A program made the position numbers and the translations under genes. Below the pieces are notes generated by a model. The model searched no databases, was not told the DNA's origin, and saw only the letters and a program-made list of their open reading frames with translations. This document shows positions 17,555 through 28,498 of a stretch of DNA of 42,561 nucleotides, one piece after another. The stretch comes from Rhodobacterales bacterium HKCCE3408 (GTDB lineage Bacteria; Pseudomonadota; Alphaproteobacteria; Rhodobacterales; Rhodobacteraceae): the NCBI GenBank assembly GCA_015689705.1, contig WVSN01000024.1, forward strand, positions 1 through 42,561, given 5' to 3'. The stretch's first letter is position 1. The number at the start of each line of letters is the position of its first letter.

Positions 17555-18718
17555 TCAGCCCATCGCCGCCATCAGTTCGCGCCCGACCAGCATCCGCCGG
17601 ATCTCCGACGTGCCGGCGCCGATCTCCATCAGCTTCGCGTCGCGGAAGATACGGCTGACGGGCGTCTCGTTCATGAAGCCCATGCCGCCCATTGCCTGCA
17701 CCGCCTGGTGCGCGACTTTCATCGCTTCCTCAGAGGCATAGAGCACGCAGGCCGCCGCGTCCTGGCGGGTGACCTCGCCCCGGTCGCAGGCCTTCGCGAC
17801 CTCGTAGACATAAGCTCGCGCCGAATTCATCGCCGTATACATGTCGGCGATCTTGCCCTGCATCAGCTGGAATTCCCCGATGGATTTCCCGAACTGCTTG
17901 CGCTCCTTCAGGTACGGCATGACCTCGTCGAGACAGGCGGCCATGATGCCCGTCCCGATCCCCGACAGCACCACGCGCTCGTAATCGAGGCCCGACATCA
18001 GGACGGCGACGCCCCGCCCCTCCTGCCCGAGCACGTTCTCGAACGGCACTTCGACATCCTCGAAGATCAGCTCGGCCGTGTTCGATCCCCGCATGCCGAG
18101 CTTGTCGAAATGGGGGCTCGTGCTGAACCCCGTCATCGACTTCTCGATCAGGAAGGCGGTGATCCCCTTCGATCCGGCCTCGGGGTCCGTCTTGGCATAA
18201 ACCACCAGCGTGTCAGCGTCCGGCCCGTTGGTGATCCAGAACTTCGTGCCGTTCAGCCGGTAATGGTCGTTCCGCTTCTCGGCCCGCAGCTTCATCGACA
18301 CGACGTCCGATCCCGCGCCGGCCTCGGACATTGCCAGGGCGCCGACATGCTCCCCGCTGACAAGACCCGGCAGGTATTTCGCCTTCTGCTCCGCCGTGCC
18401 GTTCAGCTTGATCTGGTTCACGCAGAGGTTCGAATGGGCGCCATACGACAAGGAAACACTGGCCGAGGCGCGGGCGATCTCCTCGACCGCGACGACGTGG
18501 GCCAGATAGCCCATCCCCGCCCCGCCGTATTCCTCGTCGACGGTAATGCCGAGAAGCCCGAGCTCACCCATTTCGGGCCAGAGCTCGGGCGGGAAGGCGT
18601 TCGTGCGATCGATCTCTCCGGCGATCGGCTTCACCCGATCCTGCGCCCAGCGGTGCACGACGTCGCGCAGCGCCTCGATGTCCTCGCCGAGGTCGAATCG
18701 CATGGAGCCTGCGAACAT
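17555..18718 (-). CDS. ivd: isovaleryl-CoA dehydrogenase
   Basis: FAD enzyme that oxidises isovaleryl-CoA to 3-methylcrotonyl-CoA in leucine degradation. The 387-residue chain has the acyl-CoA dehydrogenase signatures [18 protein letters not shown] (127-144) and [11 protein letters not shown], plus the [23 protein letters not shown] stretch. The catalytic glutamate is E247 in [12 protein letters not shown], the position used by isovaleryl-CoA dehydrogenases; medium-chain enzymes keep it near the C terminus. It is the first gene of the leucine cluster, with GGGAGGGG before the ATG and the promoter/operator at 18730-18778 upstream. Confidence 0.95.
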   Translation of the reverse strand: MFAGSMRFDLGEDIEALRDVVHRWAQDRVKPIAGEIDRTNAFPPELWPEMGELGLLGITVDEEYGGAGMGYLAHVVAVEEIARASASVSLSYGAHSNLCVNQIKLNGTAEQKAKYLPGLVSGEHVGALAMSEAGAGSDVVSMKLRAEKRNDHYRLNGTKFWITNGPDADTLVVYAKTDPEAGSKGITAFLIEKSMTGFSTSPHFDKLGMRGSNTAELIFEDVEVPFENVLGQEGRGVAVLMSGLDYERVVLSGIGTGIMAACLDEVMPYLKERKQFGKSIGEFQLMQGKIADMYTAMNSARAYVYEVAKACDRGEVTRQDAAACVLYASEEAMKVAHQAVQAMGGMGFMNETPVSRIFRDAKLMEIGAGTSEIRRMLVGRELMAAMG

Positions 18719-18729
18719 GCTCCCCTCCC

Positions 18730-18753
18730 TTAATTGAACGCCTGTTCAATTAA
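18730..18753. promoter_or_regulatory. palindromic operator of the leucine catabolic cluster
   Basis: TTAATTGAAC (18730-18739) and GTTCAATTAA (18744-18753) are perfect 10-base inverted arms around GCCT. It overlaps the -10 hexamer of the ivd promoter and the expected transcription start, so a bound protein would repress. The TTGAAC-N4-GTTCAA form suits a TetR-type dimer. The regulator is not obvious in the window; the TetR at 4497 has a different operator. Confidence 0.75.
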
Positions 18754-18778
18754 TAGCGCGAAGCGGGTGCGGAGTCAA
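18750..18778 (-). promoter_or_regulatory. ivd operon promoter
   Basis: On the minus strand TTGACT (18778-18773) and TATTAA (18755-18750) are 17 bases apart, among the best sigma-70 matches in the window. The -35 hexamer overlaps the stop codon of the HEPN-like gene, and the -10 lies in the operator palindrome. Confidence 0.75.
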
Positions 18779-19323
18779 AGCGGATCAGGCGTCTTGTCGT
18801 CACTGGCCGCGCCCGAGGCCCAGAGCCAGCCGTGCAGGATCTCACAGGCAGCGTCCGCGAACATCTCCATATCTTCGTAGTCACTTTCGTCTAGGTAAAG
18901 TTCGTCTAAGCTGTTGGTAATAATCGCGGTAGACGTCCCGACCTTCAGTGCGAAAGCGTTGATATTGCTATGCTTCGCCCCGGATGCGTGGGCGACGATA
19001 TTGTTCCGCTGGTACCGTGTTCGCTCAAGGAGCCCGTCTATCGACTCTTTGGTGCAATCGAGGGCTGTTGCAGTTTCCGCGATCAACCTGCTACGAAGAT
19101 CAGTCAATCGATCGTCGTCATTGGATGCCATTTCCGGACCTTTCTTCCCGAAGGGTCCGAACACCCGCATTACGGCCATCACAGCACTTTCCTGCAGCGC
19201 CAAGGCCAGGATTGGAGTTTGTGTATCGTCATCTGGTAACTGTTTGACGAGGTGGAGGCGTTCGCCTGCGTCGCCCAACGCCTTGTGCCACCAGAAAAGC
19301 CTGTTCCGCACGTCCGGCGTCAT
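18775..19323 (-). CDS. HEPN-like hypothetical protein
   Basis: A 182-residue helical protein with an Rx5H motif (R106-NNIVA-H112), the pattern of HEPN ribonuclease-type domains such as those in abortive-infection and toxin systems (AbiU2-like proteins are similar in feel). Family membership is inferred from this motif and the helical pattern, not from a search. The start at 19323 forms an ATGA overlap with the aminotransferase stop. The DNA is clearly more AT-rich, with less typical codons (TTA, AGA-type triplets on the coding strand), than the genes around it, hinting at later acquisition. No antitoxin-like partner is adjacent. Confidence 0.75.
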   Translation of the reverse strand: MTPDVRNRLFWWHKALGDAGERLHLVKQLPDDDTQTPILALALQESAVMAVMRVFGPFGKKGPEMASNDDDRLTDLRSRLIAETATALDCTKESIDGLLERTRYQRNNIVAHASGAKHSNINAFALKVGTSTAIITNSLDELYLDESDYEDMEMFADAACEILHGWLWASGAASDDKTPDPL

Positions 19324-20510
19324 GCCGCGTCCATCACCTCTTCCCGGATGATCGAGGCAATCAGCCGGCAATCGTCCTCGGAGAAGGTCAGCGGCAGCCG
19401 CATGTCCAGAAGCTGCGCGAGGATGGCGTCGGTCTTCGGCAGGCGTTGCGCCGGGGCGTAGCGCCAGCTGTCATAGCGCGAGGTGAAGGCGACGGGCACC
19501 TCCGCGCCGAACCATTTCAGCTCCACGCCCCGGGCTTTGCAATTTGTGATCACAGTCTGGATCTTTTCCGGCCGGGCCTGCGGCATCAGCACCTGGATCG
19601 AGGATCCGACGATCTGCTCCTTCGGGTCGCGCTCGATCACTTTCAGCCCCGGCGTGTTGCGCAGCGACTCTTCGGTGACACGATAAAGCCGGTTCCAGCG
19701 CTCGACTTGGCGCGGCAGGTCGGCCAGTTGCGGACGCAGGATCGCGGCCCTCAGATTGTCCATCCGGCCCGAGATGTTCGGCGTCACATACTTGACCTTT
19801 TCGAACACTTCGACGGGCGGTCTCGCCTTGTGCCGGGGATAAAGCATATAACTTCCCGACAGGATAATGGCCCGCGCCATCAGCTCGTCATCGTCGGAAA
19901 CGACGAAACCGCCCTCGCCGGAATTGATGTGCTTGTAGGTCTGGGTCGAGTAACAGGCGACGATCCCGTGCCGCCCGGATGGCACGCCATCCCAGCCGCC
20001 GCCCATCGTGTGGGCGCAATCCTCAATCACCGCGACGCCAGCGTGATCACAAATCTGCATCAGCGCGTCCATATCGCAGATATGGCCGCGCATATGGCTC
20101 AGCAACAGGACTTTCGAACCGCTCTGTTCCGCCTTGGCGGCGAGATCGTCGAGGTCGATCGTCAGCGCCTCGGTGGTCTCCACGAAGACCGGCTCCGCGC
20201 CCACGCTCGCGATCGCGCCCGGCACCGGGGCCAGCGTGAACCCGTTCGACAGGACTTTGTCGCCCGCCTTCACGCCCACGGCGCGCAACGCGCAGCCCAT
20301 CGCGTAGCCGCCGGATGCCACGGCCAGCGCGTATTTCGCCCCCGTGAACGCGGCGAATTCCTCTTCCAGCAGCGCCACTTCGCCGGTCTCGCCCTCGGCG
20401 AGGTTGTAGCGGTGCAGCCGCCCGTGCCCGAGAACGGCGAGCGCGGCCTCGATCCCGGCCTCGGGGATCGGCTCCTGCTGCGTGAAATTGCCCTTGAAGC
20501 TGCGTTTCAT
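19320..20510 (-). CDS. DegT/DnrJ/EryC1/StrS-type PLP aminotransferase
   Basis: A 396-residue fold-type I PLP enzyme of the sugar aminotransferase family. PLP contacts are visible: SGGYAMGCALRA (66-77), D164 in VIEDCAHTMGG, and the Schiff-base lysine K193 in STQTYKHINSGEGGFV. Members aminate keto-sugars for polysaccharides or antibiotics; neither a sugar-nucleotide gene nor a glycosyltransferase is adjacent, so the substrate is open. It follows gph with a 31-base gap and overlaps the HEPN-like gene. No clear ribosome site precedes the ATG. Confidence 0.9.
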   Translation of the reverse strand: MKRSFKGNFTQQEPIPEAGIEAALAVLGHGRLHRYNLAEGETGEVALLEEEFAAFTGAKYALAVASGGYAMGCALRAVGVKAGDKVLSNGFTLAPVPGAIASVGAEPVFVETTEALTIDLDDLAAKAEQSGSKVLLLSHMRGHICDMDALMQICDHAGVAVIEDCAHTMGGGWDGVPSGRHGIVACYSTQTYKHINSGEGGFVVSDDDELMARAIILSGSYMLYPRHKARPPVEVFEKVKYVTPNISGRMDNLRAAILRPQLADLPRQVERWNRLYRVTEESLRNTPGLKVIERDPKEQIVGSSIQVLMPQARPEKIQTVITNCKARGVELKWFGAEVPVAFTSRYDSWRYAPAQRLPKTDAILAQLLDMRLPLTFSEDDCRLIASIIREEVMDAA

Positions 20511-20541
20511 GGCCGGACGATGCGCAGGAGACGCGGGAAGG

Positions 20542-21213
20542 TCAATCGCCGGCCGCGCCGATCAGCCGCGACACAGCCGCCGACAGGCCGTCGAAATGGT
20601 CGATGACGGCGTCGGCCGGGATCGGCCCGGCGGGTCCGAAGCCGACAAGGACGAAGGGCACACCCGCGGCGGCCGCGGTCAGGCGGTCGGTCTCGGTATC
20701 GCCGACCAGCAGCGACCGCGAAACCTCGCCTCCCGCGCCGGCCACGGCCGCGCGGTAGGTGGCCGGGTCGGGCTTGCGGACCGGCAGCGTGTCGGCCCCG
20801 ATCAGCGCGGCGAACCGGTCGCGCAGGTCCAGCCGCGCCAGCAGCGTCTCGGCCAACCCCTCGGGCTTGTTGGTGCAGATTGCCGTCCGGTAGCCCGCCG
20901 CGCGCAATGCATCCACAGCCTCGACCGCGCCGGGATAAAGCCGCGTATGCACGTCGATCGCGTCGCCATAGGCCTCGAGCAACACCGGGTAGCCCCGCGC
21001 GATCAGCGCCTCGGCCTCCTCGCCCGTCCGCCCGAGCCGGACCATCGCCTCGGCCAGCATCGCCCGTCCGCCGCGGAAGGACAGCGCATCGTCCGCCCCA
21101 CGCACGATCTGCGGCGTCAGGCCGATTGCCTCGAGCGCGGCATTCGCGGCCACGATCAGGTCGCCCGATGTATCGGCCAGCGTTCCGTCCAGATCGAAAA
21201 CGACCGTTCCCAT
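20542..21213 (-). CDS. gph: phosphoglycolate phosphatase-type HAD hydrolase
   Basis: Haloacid dehalogenase phosphatase of 223 residues. Motif I is VVFDLDGTLADTSGD (4-18, nucleophile in DLDGT), motif II is AICTNKP, and motif III/IV lie in RKPDPATYRAAV and LLVGDTETDRLTAAAAG. The helical cap is of the Gph/PGP type, so removal of phosphate from 2-phosphoglycolate is the likely role. The start at 21213 (MGTVVFDLD) is preferred; a longer form from 21252 adds 13 residues but has no ribosome site. Confidence 0.88.
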   Translation of the reverse strand: MGTVVFDLDGTLADTSGDLIVAANAALEAIGLTPQIVRGADDALSFRGGRAMLAEAMVRLGRTGEEAEALIARGYPVLLEAYGDAIDVHTRLYPGAVEAVDALRAAGYRTAICTNKPEGLAETLLARLDLRDRFAALIGADTLPVRKPDPATYRAAVAGAGGEVSRSLLVGDTETDRLTAAAAGVPFVLVGFGPAGPIPADAVIDHFDGLSAAVSRLIGAAGD

Positions 21214-21327
21214 CCCCGCCCCCGGCGGTTTTCCGCCATGCGTTGAAACCATCAGAAAGGCGATTTGACCGCCCGCGCGCTTGCGCGGCGGGGTCGCATG
21301 GCTCTAGAGGAACGGCAAGGAAAAACG

Positions 21328-21372
21328 ATGAGCGGTGCGGCTTCATGCCCGACAATCCCCTGGCGATCGTGA
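21328..21372 (+). other. short upstream ORF overlapping the glmU start
   Basis: ATG at 21328 follows AAGGAAAAACG and encodes 14 codons (MSGAASCPTIPWRS) ending at TGA 21370-21372, out of frame with glmU and overlapping its first nine codons. It has a better ribosome site than glmU itself. It may be a chance reading or a coupling leader. Confidence 0.3.
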
Positions 21373-22691
21373 TCCTGGCTGCCGGCAAGGGCACCCGGAT
21401 GGACAGCGACATGGCCAAGGTGCTTCACCCGCTCGGGCAGGCGCCGATGCTCTGGCATGTCCTCGACACCGCCATGGCGCTCGAGCCCGCGCGGATCGTG
21501 GTCGTCGTCGGACATGACGCCGATGCGGTGGCTGCAGCGGCCGAGGAGCATTGCCCGGCGGTCGAGATCGTCCGCCAGGACGAGCAGCTCGGCACCGGCC
21601 ACGCCGTCCGCACGGCGGGCCCCACCCTCGACGGGTTCGAGGGCCGCGTGATGGTCCTCTACGGCGACACCCCTTTCGTCGCGCCCGAAACGCTCGAGGC
21701 GATGCGCGACAGCACTGCCGACGTCGCGATCCTCGGCTTCGAGGCCGCCGAACCGGGCCGCTACGGCCGCCTCATCCTCGACGGCGAGGCTGTGGACAGG
21801 ATTGTGGAGGCCAAGGACGCATCCCCTGAAGAGCTCGCCATAACCCTCTGCAATTCCGGCGTCGTCTCCGCGCCCGGCCCTCTCCTCTTCGATCTGCTTT
21901 CGGCTGTGGGCAACGACAATGCGGCCGGGGAATACTACCTCACCGACATCGTCGGCCTCGCGCGCGGCCGCGGCCTCTCCACCGCCGCCGTGATCTGCCC
22001 CGAAGACGAGACCCGCGGCATCAATTCACCGGCCGAACTCGCCGCCGCCGAGGCCGTCTTCCAGGCCCGCACCCGCGCGCGTCTGGTCGCCGACGGCGTG
22101 ACGATGCTGGCCCCCGACACCGTCCATTTCGCCTTCGACACCCATGTCGGCCGCGGCGCCGTGCTCGAGCCCTACCTCGTCTTCGGCCCCGGCGTGACGG
22201 TCGAGACCGGAGCGACGATCCGCGCCTTCAGCCATCTCGAAGGCGCGCATGTCTCGCAGGGCGCCATCGTCGGCCCTTATGCCCGCCTCCGCCCCGGCGC
22301 GGAACTGGCCGAGGATGCCCGGATCGGCAATTTCGTCGAGGTGAAGGCCGCCGAGATCGGCGCCGGCGCGAAGGTGAACCACCTCAGCTATATCGGCGAC
22401 GCCACGATCGGCGCCGGCACCAATGTCGGCGCGGGAACCGTCACCTGCAACTACGACGGGGTGATGAAACACCGGACCGAGATCGGCGAACGCGCCTTCA
22501 TCGGCTCCAACACCATGCTCGTGGCCCCGGTCCGGATCGGCGACGAGGCATTGACCGCGTCGGGGTCCGTCATCACCGAGGACGTGCCCGACGGCGCGCT
22601 GGCCGTGGCCCGCGGGCGCCAGGTGAACAAGCCGGGTCTCGCCCGGCGGCTGATGGCGCGCCTGCGCGACATCAAGGCGGGAAAGGGCTGA
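21345..22691 (+). CDS. glmU: bifunctional GlcNAc-1-phosphate uridyltransferase / GlcN-1-phosphate acetyltransferase
   Basis: Makes UDP-GlcNAc for peptidoglycan and lipid A. The 448-residue chain has the N-terminal uridyltransferase domain (ILAAGKGTRMDSDMAKVLHP at 10-29, GTGHAVRTA, YGDTPF) and a C-terminal left-handed beta helix with hexapeptide repeats and the acetyltransferase region NFVEVKAAEIG...NHLSYIGDATIGAGTNVGAG. The ATG at 21345 lacks a good ribosome site, but an upstream 14-codon ORF at 21328 has one and overlaps it. It forms an operon with glmS, three bases later. Confidence 0.95.
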   Translation: MPDNPLAIVILAAGKGTRMDSDMAKVLHPLGQAPMLWHVLDTAMALEPARIVVVVGHDADAVAAAAEEHCPAVEIVRQDEQLGTGHAVRTAGPTLDGFEGRVMVLYGDTPFVAPETLEAMRDSTADVAILGFEAAEPGRYGRLILDGEAVDRIVEAKDASPEELAITLCNSGVVSAPGPLLFDLLSAVGNDNAAGEYYLTDIVGLARGRGLSTAAVICPEDETRGINSPAELAAAEAVFQARTRARLVADGVTMLAPDTVHFAFDTHVGRGAVLEPYLVFGPGVTVETGATIRAFSHLEGAHVSQGAIVGPYARLRPGAELAEDARIGNFVEVKAAEIGAGAKVNHLSYIGDATIGAGTNVGAGTVTCNYDGVMKHRTEIGERAFIGSNTMLVAPVRIGDEALTASGSVITEDVPDGALAVARGRQVNKPGLARRLMARLRDIKAGKG

Positions 22692-22694
22692 CCC

Positions 22695-24506
<1,812 letters not shown>

Positions 24507-24510
24507 GCCG

Positions 24511-25053
24511 ATGTCCAAGCAGTTCACCGCCCTCGAAGACGCCCACACCGCTTTCATCGCCGCGCAGCACATGTTCTTCGTCGCCACCGCCGCGCCCGAG
24601 GGCCGGGTGAACCTCTCGCCCAAGGGCATGGACTCGCTCCGCGTCCTCGGGCCGAACCGGATCGCATGGCTGAACATCACCGGCTCGGGGAACGAGACCG
24701 CGGGCCACCTGCTGGAAAGCCCGCGCATGACCCTGATGTGGTGCTCGTTCGAGACGCGGCCGCTGATCCTGCGCGCCTACGGCACCGCCCGCACGATCCA
24801 TCCGCGCGACGCCGACTGGGCCGGGATGTCCGCGCTCTTCCCGCCGCACCGCTCCGCGCGGCAGATCTTCGAGATGGACATCGACCTCGTCCAGACCTCC
24901 TGCGGCTACGCGGTGCCCTTCATGGATTATGCGGGCGAACGGCCGACGATGCAGCACTGGGTCGATCAGAGGGACGACGACGCCTTCCCGGTCTACTGGG
25001 CGGAGAAGAACGCGGTCACGCTCGACGGCAAGCCGACCGGCACGCCGGGGTGA
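24511..25053 (+). CDS. pyridoxamine 5'-phosphate oxidase-like flavin protein
   Basis: A 180-residue FMN-binding split-barrel protein. The barrel is seen in FFVATAAPEGRVNLSPKGMDSLRVLGPNRIAWLN (22-54) and the following GSGNETAGHLLESPRMTLMWCSF; the C-terminal VQTSCGYAVPFMDY is typical of this uncharacterised branch of the family. True PNPO activity is not implied. It starts four bases after glmS and overlaps the AlkD-like gene by GTGA, so it is in the glmU-glmS transcript. Confidence 0.9.
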   Translation: MSKQFTALEDAHTAFIAAQHMFFVATAAPEGRVNLSPKGMDSLRVLGPNRIAWLNITGSGNETAGHLLESPRMTLMWCSFETRPLILRAYGTARTIHPRDADWAGMSALFPPHRSARQIFEMDIDLVQTSCGYAVPFMDYAGERPTMQHWVDQRDDDAFPVYWAEKNAVTLDGKPTGTPG

Positions 25054-25730
25054 CGCCCGAAGCCGCGCTCGACGCCCTGCGCGCGCATGCCGACCCGGAC
25101 CGCGCGGCGCAGATGCGCGCCTACCACAAGGCCGACCGCGACTATCTCGGCCTGTCCAATGCCGTGACCGGCGCGCTCGCCGACGAGTGGCGCAAATCCT
25201 CCGATCCCGACACGCTCGCCGCGCTGGCCCGCGGCCTCTGGGCCTCCGACGTCTTCGAGGCCCGCATCGCGGCCGGAAAGCTCTTCATCCAGGCCCGCAT
25301 CCGCCCCGACGACGACTGGGCCTGGGAGGTGATCGAAGACTTCGTCCCCGATTTCGACAGCTGGGCCATCGCCGACGCCGTCGCGCAATCGGGCCAGAAG
25401 CGCCTCGTCCAGAAGCCCGCCCGCCTCGACATACTGGACGCCTGGGTCGGCTCCGACCACCTCTGGACCCGCCGCGCCGCGCTGACCTTCACGTTGCTCT
25501 TCGCCCGCTCCCGCCATCCCGGCCCCGACGAACGCGCCGCCCGCGCCCGCGTCCTCGGCTGGTGCGAAACCCTCGCCCTGGACCGCGAATGGTTCCTGCA
25601 GAAAGCCGTCGCCTGGTGGCTCCGCGATCTCTCGAAACGCGACCCGGAGACCGTCGCCGCCTTTCTCGCCGGCCCCGGCATGGCGCTGAAGCCCTGGGCG
25701 CGCAAGGAAGCCGCCCGCCACCTGCCCTGA
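25050..25730 (+). CDS. AlkD-like DNA alkylation repair protein
   Basis: A 226-residue HEAT-like alpha-alpha repeat protein of the AlkC/AlkD superfamily. Characteristic pieces are YHKADRDYLGLSNAVTGALADEW near the N terminus, ARGLWASDVFEARIAAGKLF, DSWAIADAVA and WFLQKAVAWWLRDLSKRDPETV. AlkD excises positively charged alkylated bases such as 3-methyladenine without base flipping. The GTG start at 25050 overlaps the previous stop codon (GTGA). It is the last gene of this plus-strand run; the short repeat at 25732-25754 follows immediately. Confidence 0.88.
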   Translation: MTPEAALDALRAHADPDRAAQMRAYHKADRDYLGLSNAVTGALADEWRKSSDPDTLAALARGLWASDVFEARIAAGKLFIQARIRPDDDWAWEVIEDFVPDFDSWAIADAVAQSGQKRLVQKPARLDILDAWVGSDHLWTRRAALTFTLLFARSRHPGPDERAARARVLGWCETLALDREWFLQKAVAWWLRDLSKRDPETVAAFLAGPGMALKPWARKEAARHLP

Positions 25731-25731
25731 C

Positions 25732-25754
25732 CCTTCATCTTTCCCCAAATACTC
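25732..25754. repeat. short interspersed repeat, copy 2
   Basis: Matches 13226-13248 at 22 of 23 positions (core CTTTCCCCAAATACTC). It starts one base after the AlkD-like stop codon. I recall this sequence as a common intergenic element in Rhodobacteraceae; that is from memory. Confidence 0.7.
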
Positions 25755-25799
25755 AGGCCGAAGGCATCGCGCGCCAGCGCGATCCCGCAACGCCTCCCC

Positions 25800-25828
25800 T
25801 TGCCACCCCCCGCGCGCGGCCCTATGAC
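25800..25828 (+). promoter_or_regulatory. candidate lysC promoter
   Basis: TTGCCA (25800-25805) and TATGAC (25823-25828) are 17 bases apart, ending 23 bases before the lysC ATG. The spacer is extremely GC-rich. Confidence 0.5.
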
Positions 25829-25851
25829 CCGCCGCAATTCTCGGGGGACAG

Positions 25852-27093
<1,242 letters not shown>

Positions 27094-27180
27094 GCGCCCG
27101 CGCCTGCGGCCTTTTGCACCCGGGCCACTGGTCGAATCGTGCTAGCCTCCTCGCCGGACAAGGCAATCGGAGGATCGTCC

Positions 27181-27816
27181 ATGACATTCAGGCTCGCGCT
27201 GCCCCTGGCCCTGCTTCTTGCGACGGCGAATACCGCGTCCGCGCAGCAGGAAAACCGCGTCCAGTTCGAACGCGGCTCGACCGGGGCCGAGATCCAGGGA
27301 TCCGTCACCGGCAACGACTATGTCGACTACATCCTCGGCGCCGGACAGGGCCAGCTGATGACCGTGCTGCTGAGCTCCGGCAGCGCCAGCGCGAATTTCA
27401 ACATCCTCCCGCCGGGCTCGGACAATGTTGCGATCTTCATCGGCTCGAACGAAGGCACCTACGCTGCCGAGGTCCTGCCCGAAGGCGGCGATTACCGCGT
27501 CCGCGTCTACCTGATGGGCAACGCCGCCGATACCGGCCAGACCGTTCCCTTCGATCTCTCCGTGTCGATCACGGCCGCCGACGGCGCCAGCGGCACGATC
27601 ACCGGCGTCCCGAACGAGGCCGAACAGGCCTGCCTTCAGGCCGTGACCGCCGAGACCAACAACCCCGAGGTCGTCCTCCTCGACAGCGAATTCTCCGAAG
27701 CCGGAACCCGCGTGATCGTCGGCGTCGGCCCCGACCAGGCACCGTGGGAATGCATCGCCTACCGCGACGGCTCGACCGCGGGCGTCATGTCGCTGACCGA
27801 CGAGGGCAGCCTCTAG
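27181..27816 (+). CDS. secreted protein with PliG-like domain
   Basis: A 211-residue protein with signal peptide MTFRLALPLALLLATANTASA. Residues 23-135 (GAEIQGSVTGNDYVDYILGAGQGQLMTV, FNILPPGSDNVAIFIGS, GDYRVRVYLMGNAAD) resemble the domain of PliG, the periplasmic inhibitor of g-type lysozyme; the C-terminal part ACLQAV...APWECIAYRDG has two cysteines likely to pair and recurs in other rhodobacterial secreted proteins as I recall. GGAGGA precedes the ATG. The stop shares the four bases CTAG with the convergent gene's stop. Lysozyme inhibition is inferred, not shown. Confidence 0.82.
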   Translation: MTFRLALPLALLLATANTASAQQENRVQFERGSTGAEIQGSVTGNDYVDYILGAGQGQLMTVLLSSGSASANFNILPPGSDNVAIFIGSNEGTYAAEVLPEGGDYRVRVYLMGNAADTGQTVPFDLSVSITAADGASGTITGVPNEAEQACLQAVTAETNNPEVVLLDSEFSEAGTRVIVGVGPDQAPWECIAYRDGSTAGVMSLTDEGSL

Positions 27817-28355
27817 CGCACCGGGTCGACCTCGACCCGGATGACGAAATCGTCGAAATCGCTGTCGATGCCGGCGCCGTCGCCCCGGTCGTCGACGGCG
27901 ATGTAGAAGGTCGTCACCTCCGCCTCCGGCGCGCCGGCCGCGAAGACGGCGAAGGCCGGGCTGCCCGGCCGGATCACCGCGCCATTCGCGCCGGTGAACG
28001 ACAGCAGCATGTCGACCGGCCCCTCGGGGAAGATCCCGACCAGCCGGCTGTTCCGTCGCAAGGTCAGTGCGCCGCGGGCAAATCCGAAATCCCGGTCCTC
28101 GGTCAGCTCGCCCAGTCCGGTGACGGCGAAGCGGTTGGCATTCCCGCTTTCGGCGGCGATGGCGGTGAAGGTGACCCGCGCCGGGGCTGTCAGGGTGATC
28201 GACGCGCCGCGCAGAAGCGTCGGTGGCAGACTGTCTGCAAAGTCGTTTCCCGCCGGCACCGGCACAGGCTCGCCGGTGATCCGCGCGCTCTGGGACAGGG
28301 CCGGTCCTGCCAGCGCCGCGATCGCGACGGCCAGTGCCGGGATCGTCCGCCTCAT
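27813..28355 (-). CDS. secreted hypothetical protein convergent with the PliG-like gene
   Basis: A 180-residue protein with signal peptide MRRTIPALAVAIAALAGPALSQ. The mature part is beta-strand-rich and resembles a jelly-roll or C-terminal PPC-type domain: ASITLTAPARVTFTAIAAES, then ITFYIAVDD-like strand VTTFYIAVDDRGDG, ending DSDFDDFVIRVEVD. The acidic DRGDGAGIDSDFDD segment could bind calcium. No named family is sure. It points against the gene at 27181, ending in the same CTAG. Confidence 0.78.
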   Translation of the reverse strand: MRRTIPALAVAIAALAGPALSQSARITGEPVPVPAGNDFADSLPPTLLRGASITLTAPARVTFTAIAAESGNANRFAVTGLGELTEDRDFGFARGALTLRRNSRLVGIFPEGPVDMLLSFTGANGAVIRPGSPAFAVFAAGAPEAEVTTFYIAVDDRGDGAGIDSDFDDFVIRVEVDPVR

Positions 28356-28498
28356 TGCCGTGTCGTCCGTGTCATCCGGGGACCGACGATGCGGCGACGT
28401 CCGGCGCGGGTCAACCCGGGGCGCCTAATTCCGCCGTTTCGCTTGCTCCGGCGATGTGGTCTATCATGGGGCCAAGCTGCTGGAACGGCGGGACAGGG

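Noticed and set aside
21265-21308. A glmU promoter starting at TTGACC (21265-21270)
   Set aside because: No acceptable -10 hexamer lies 16-18 bases downstream; TCTAGA at 21303 pairs only with a poor -35.
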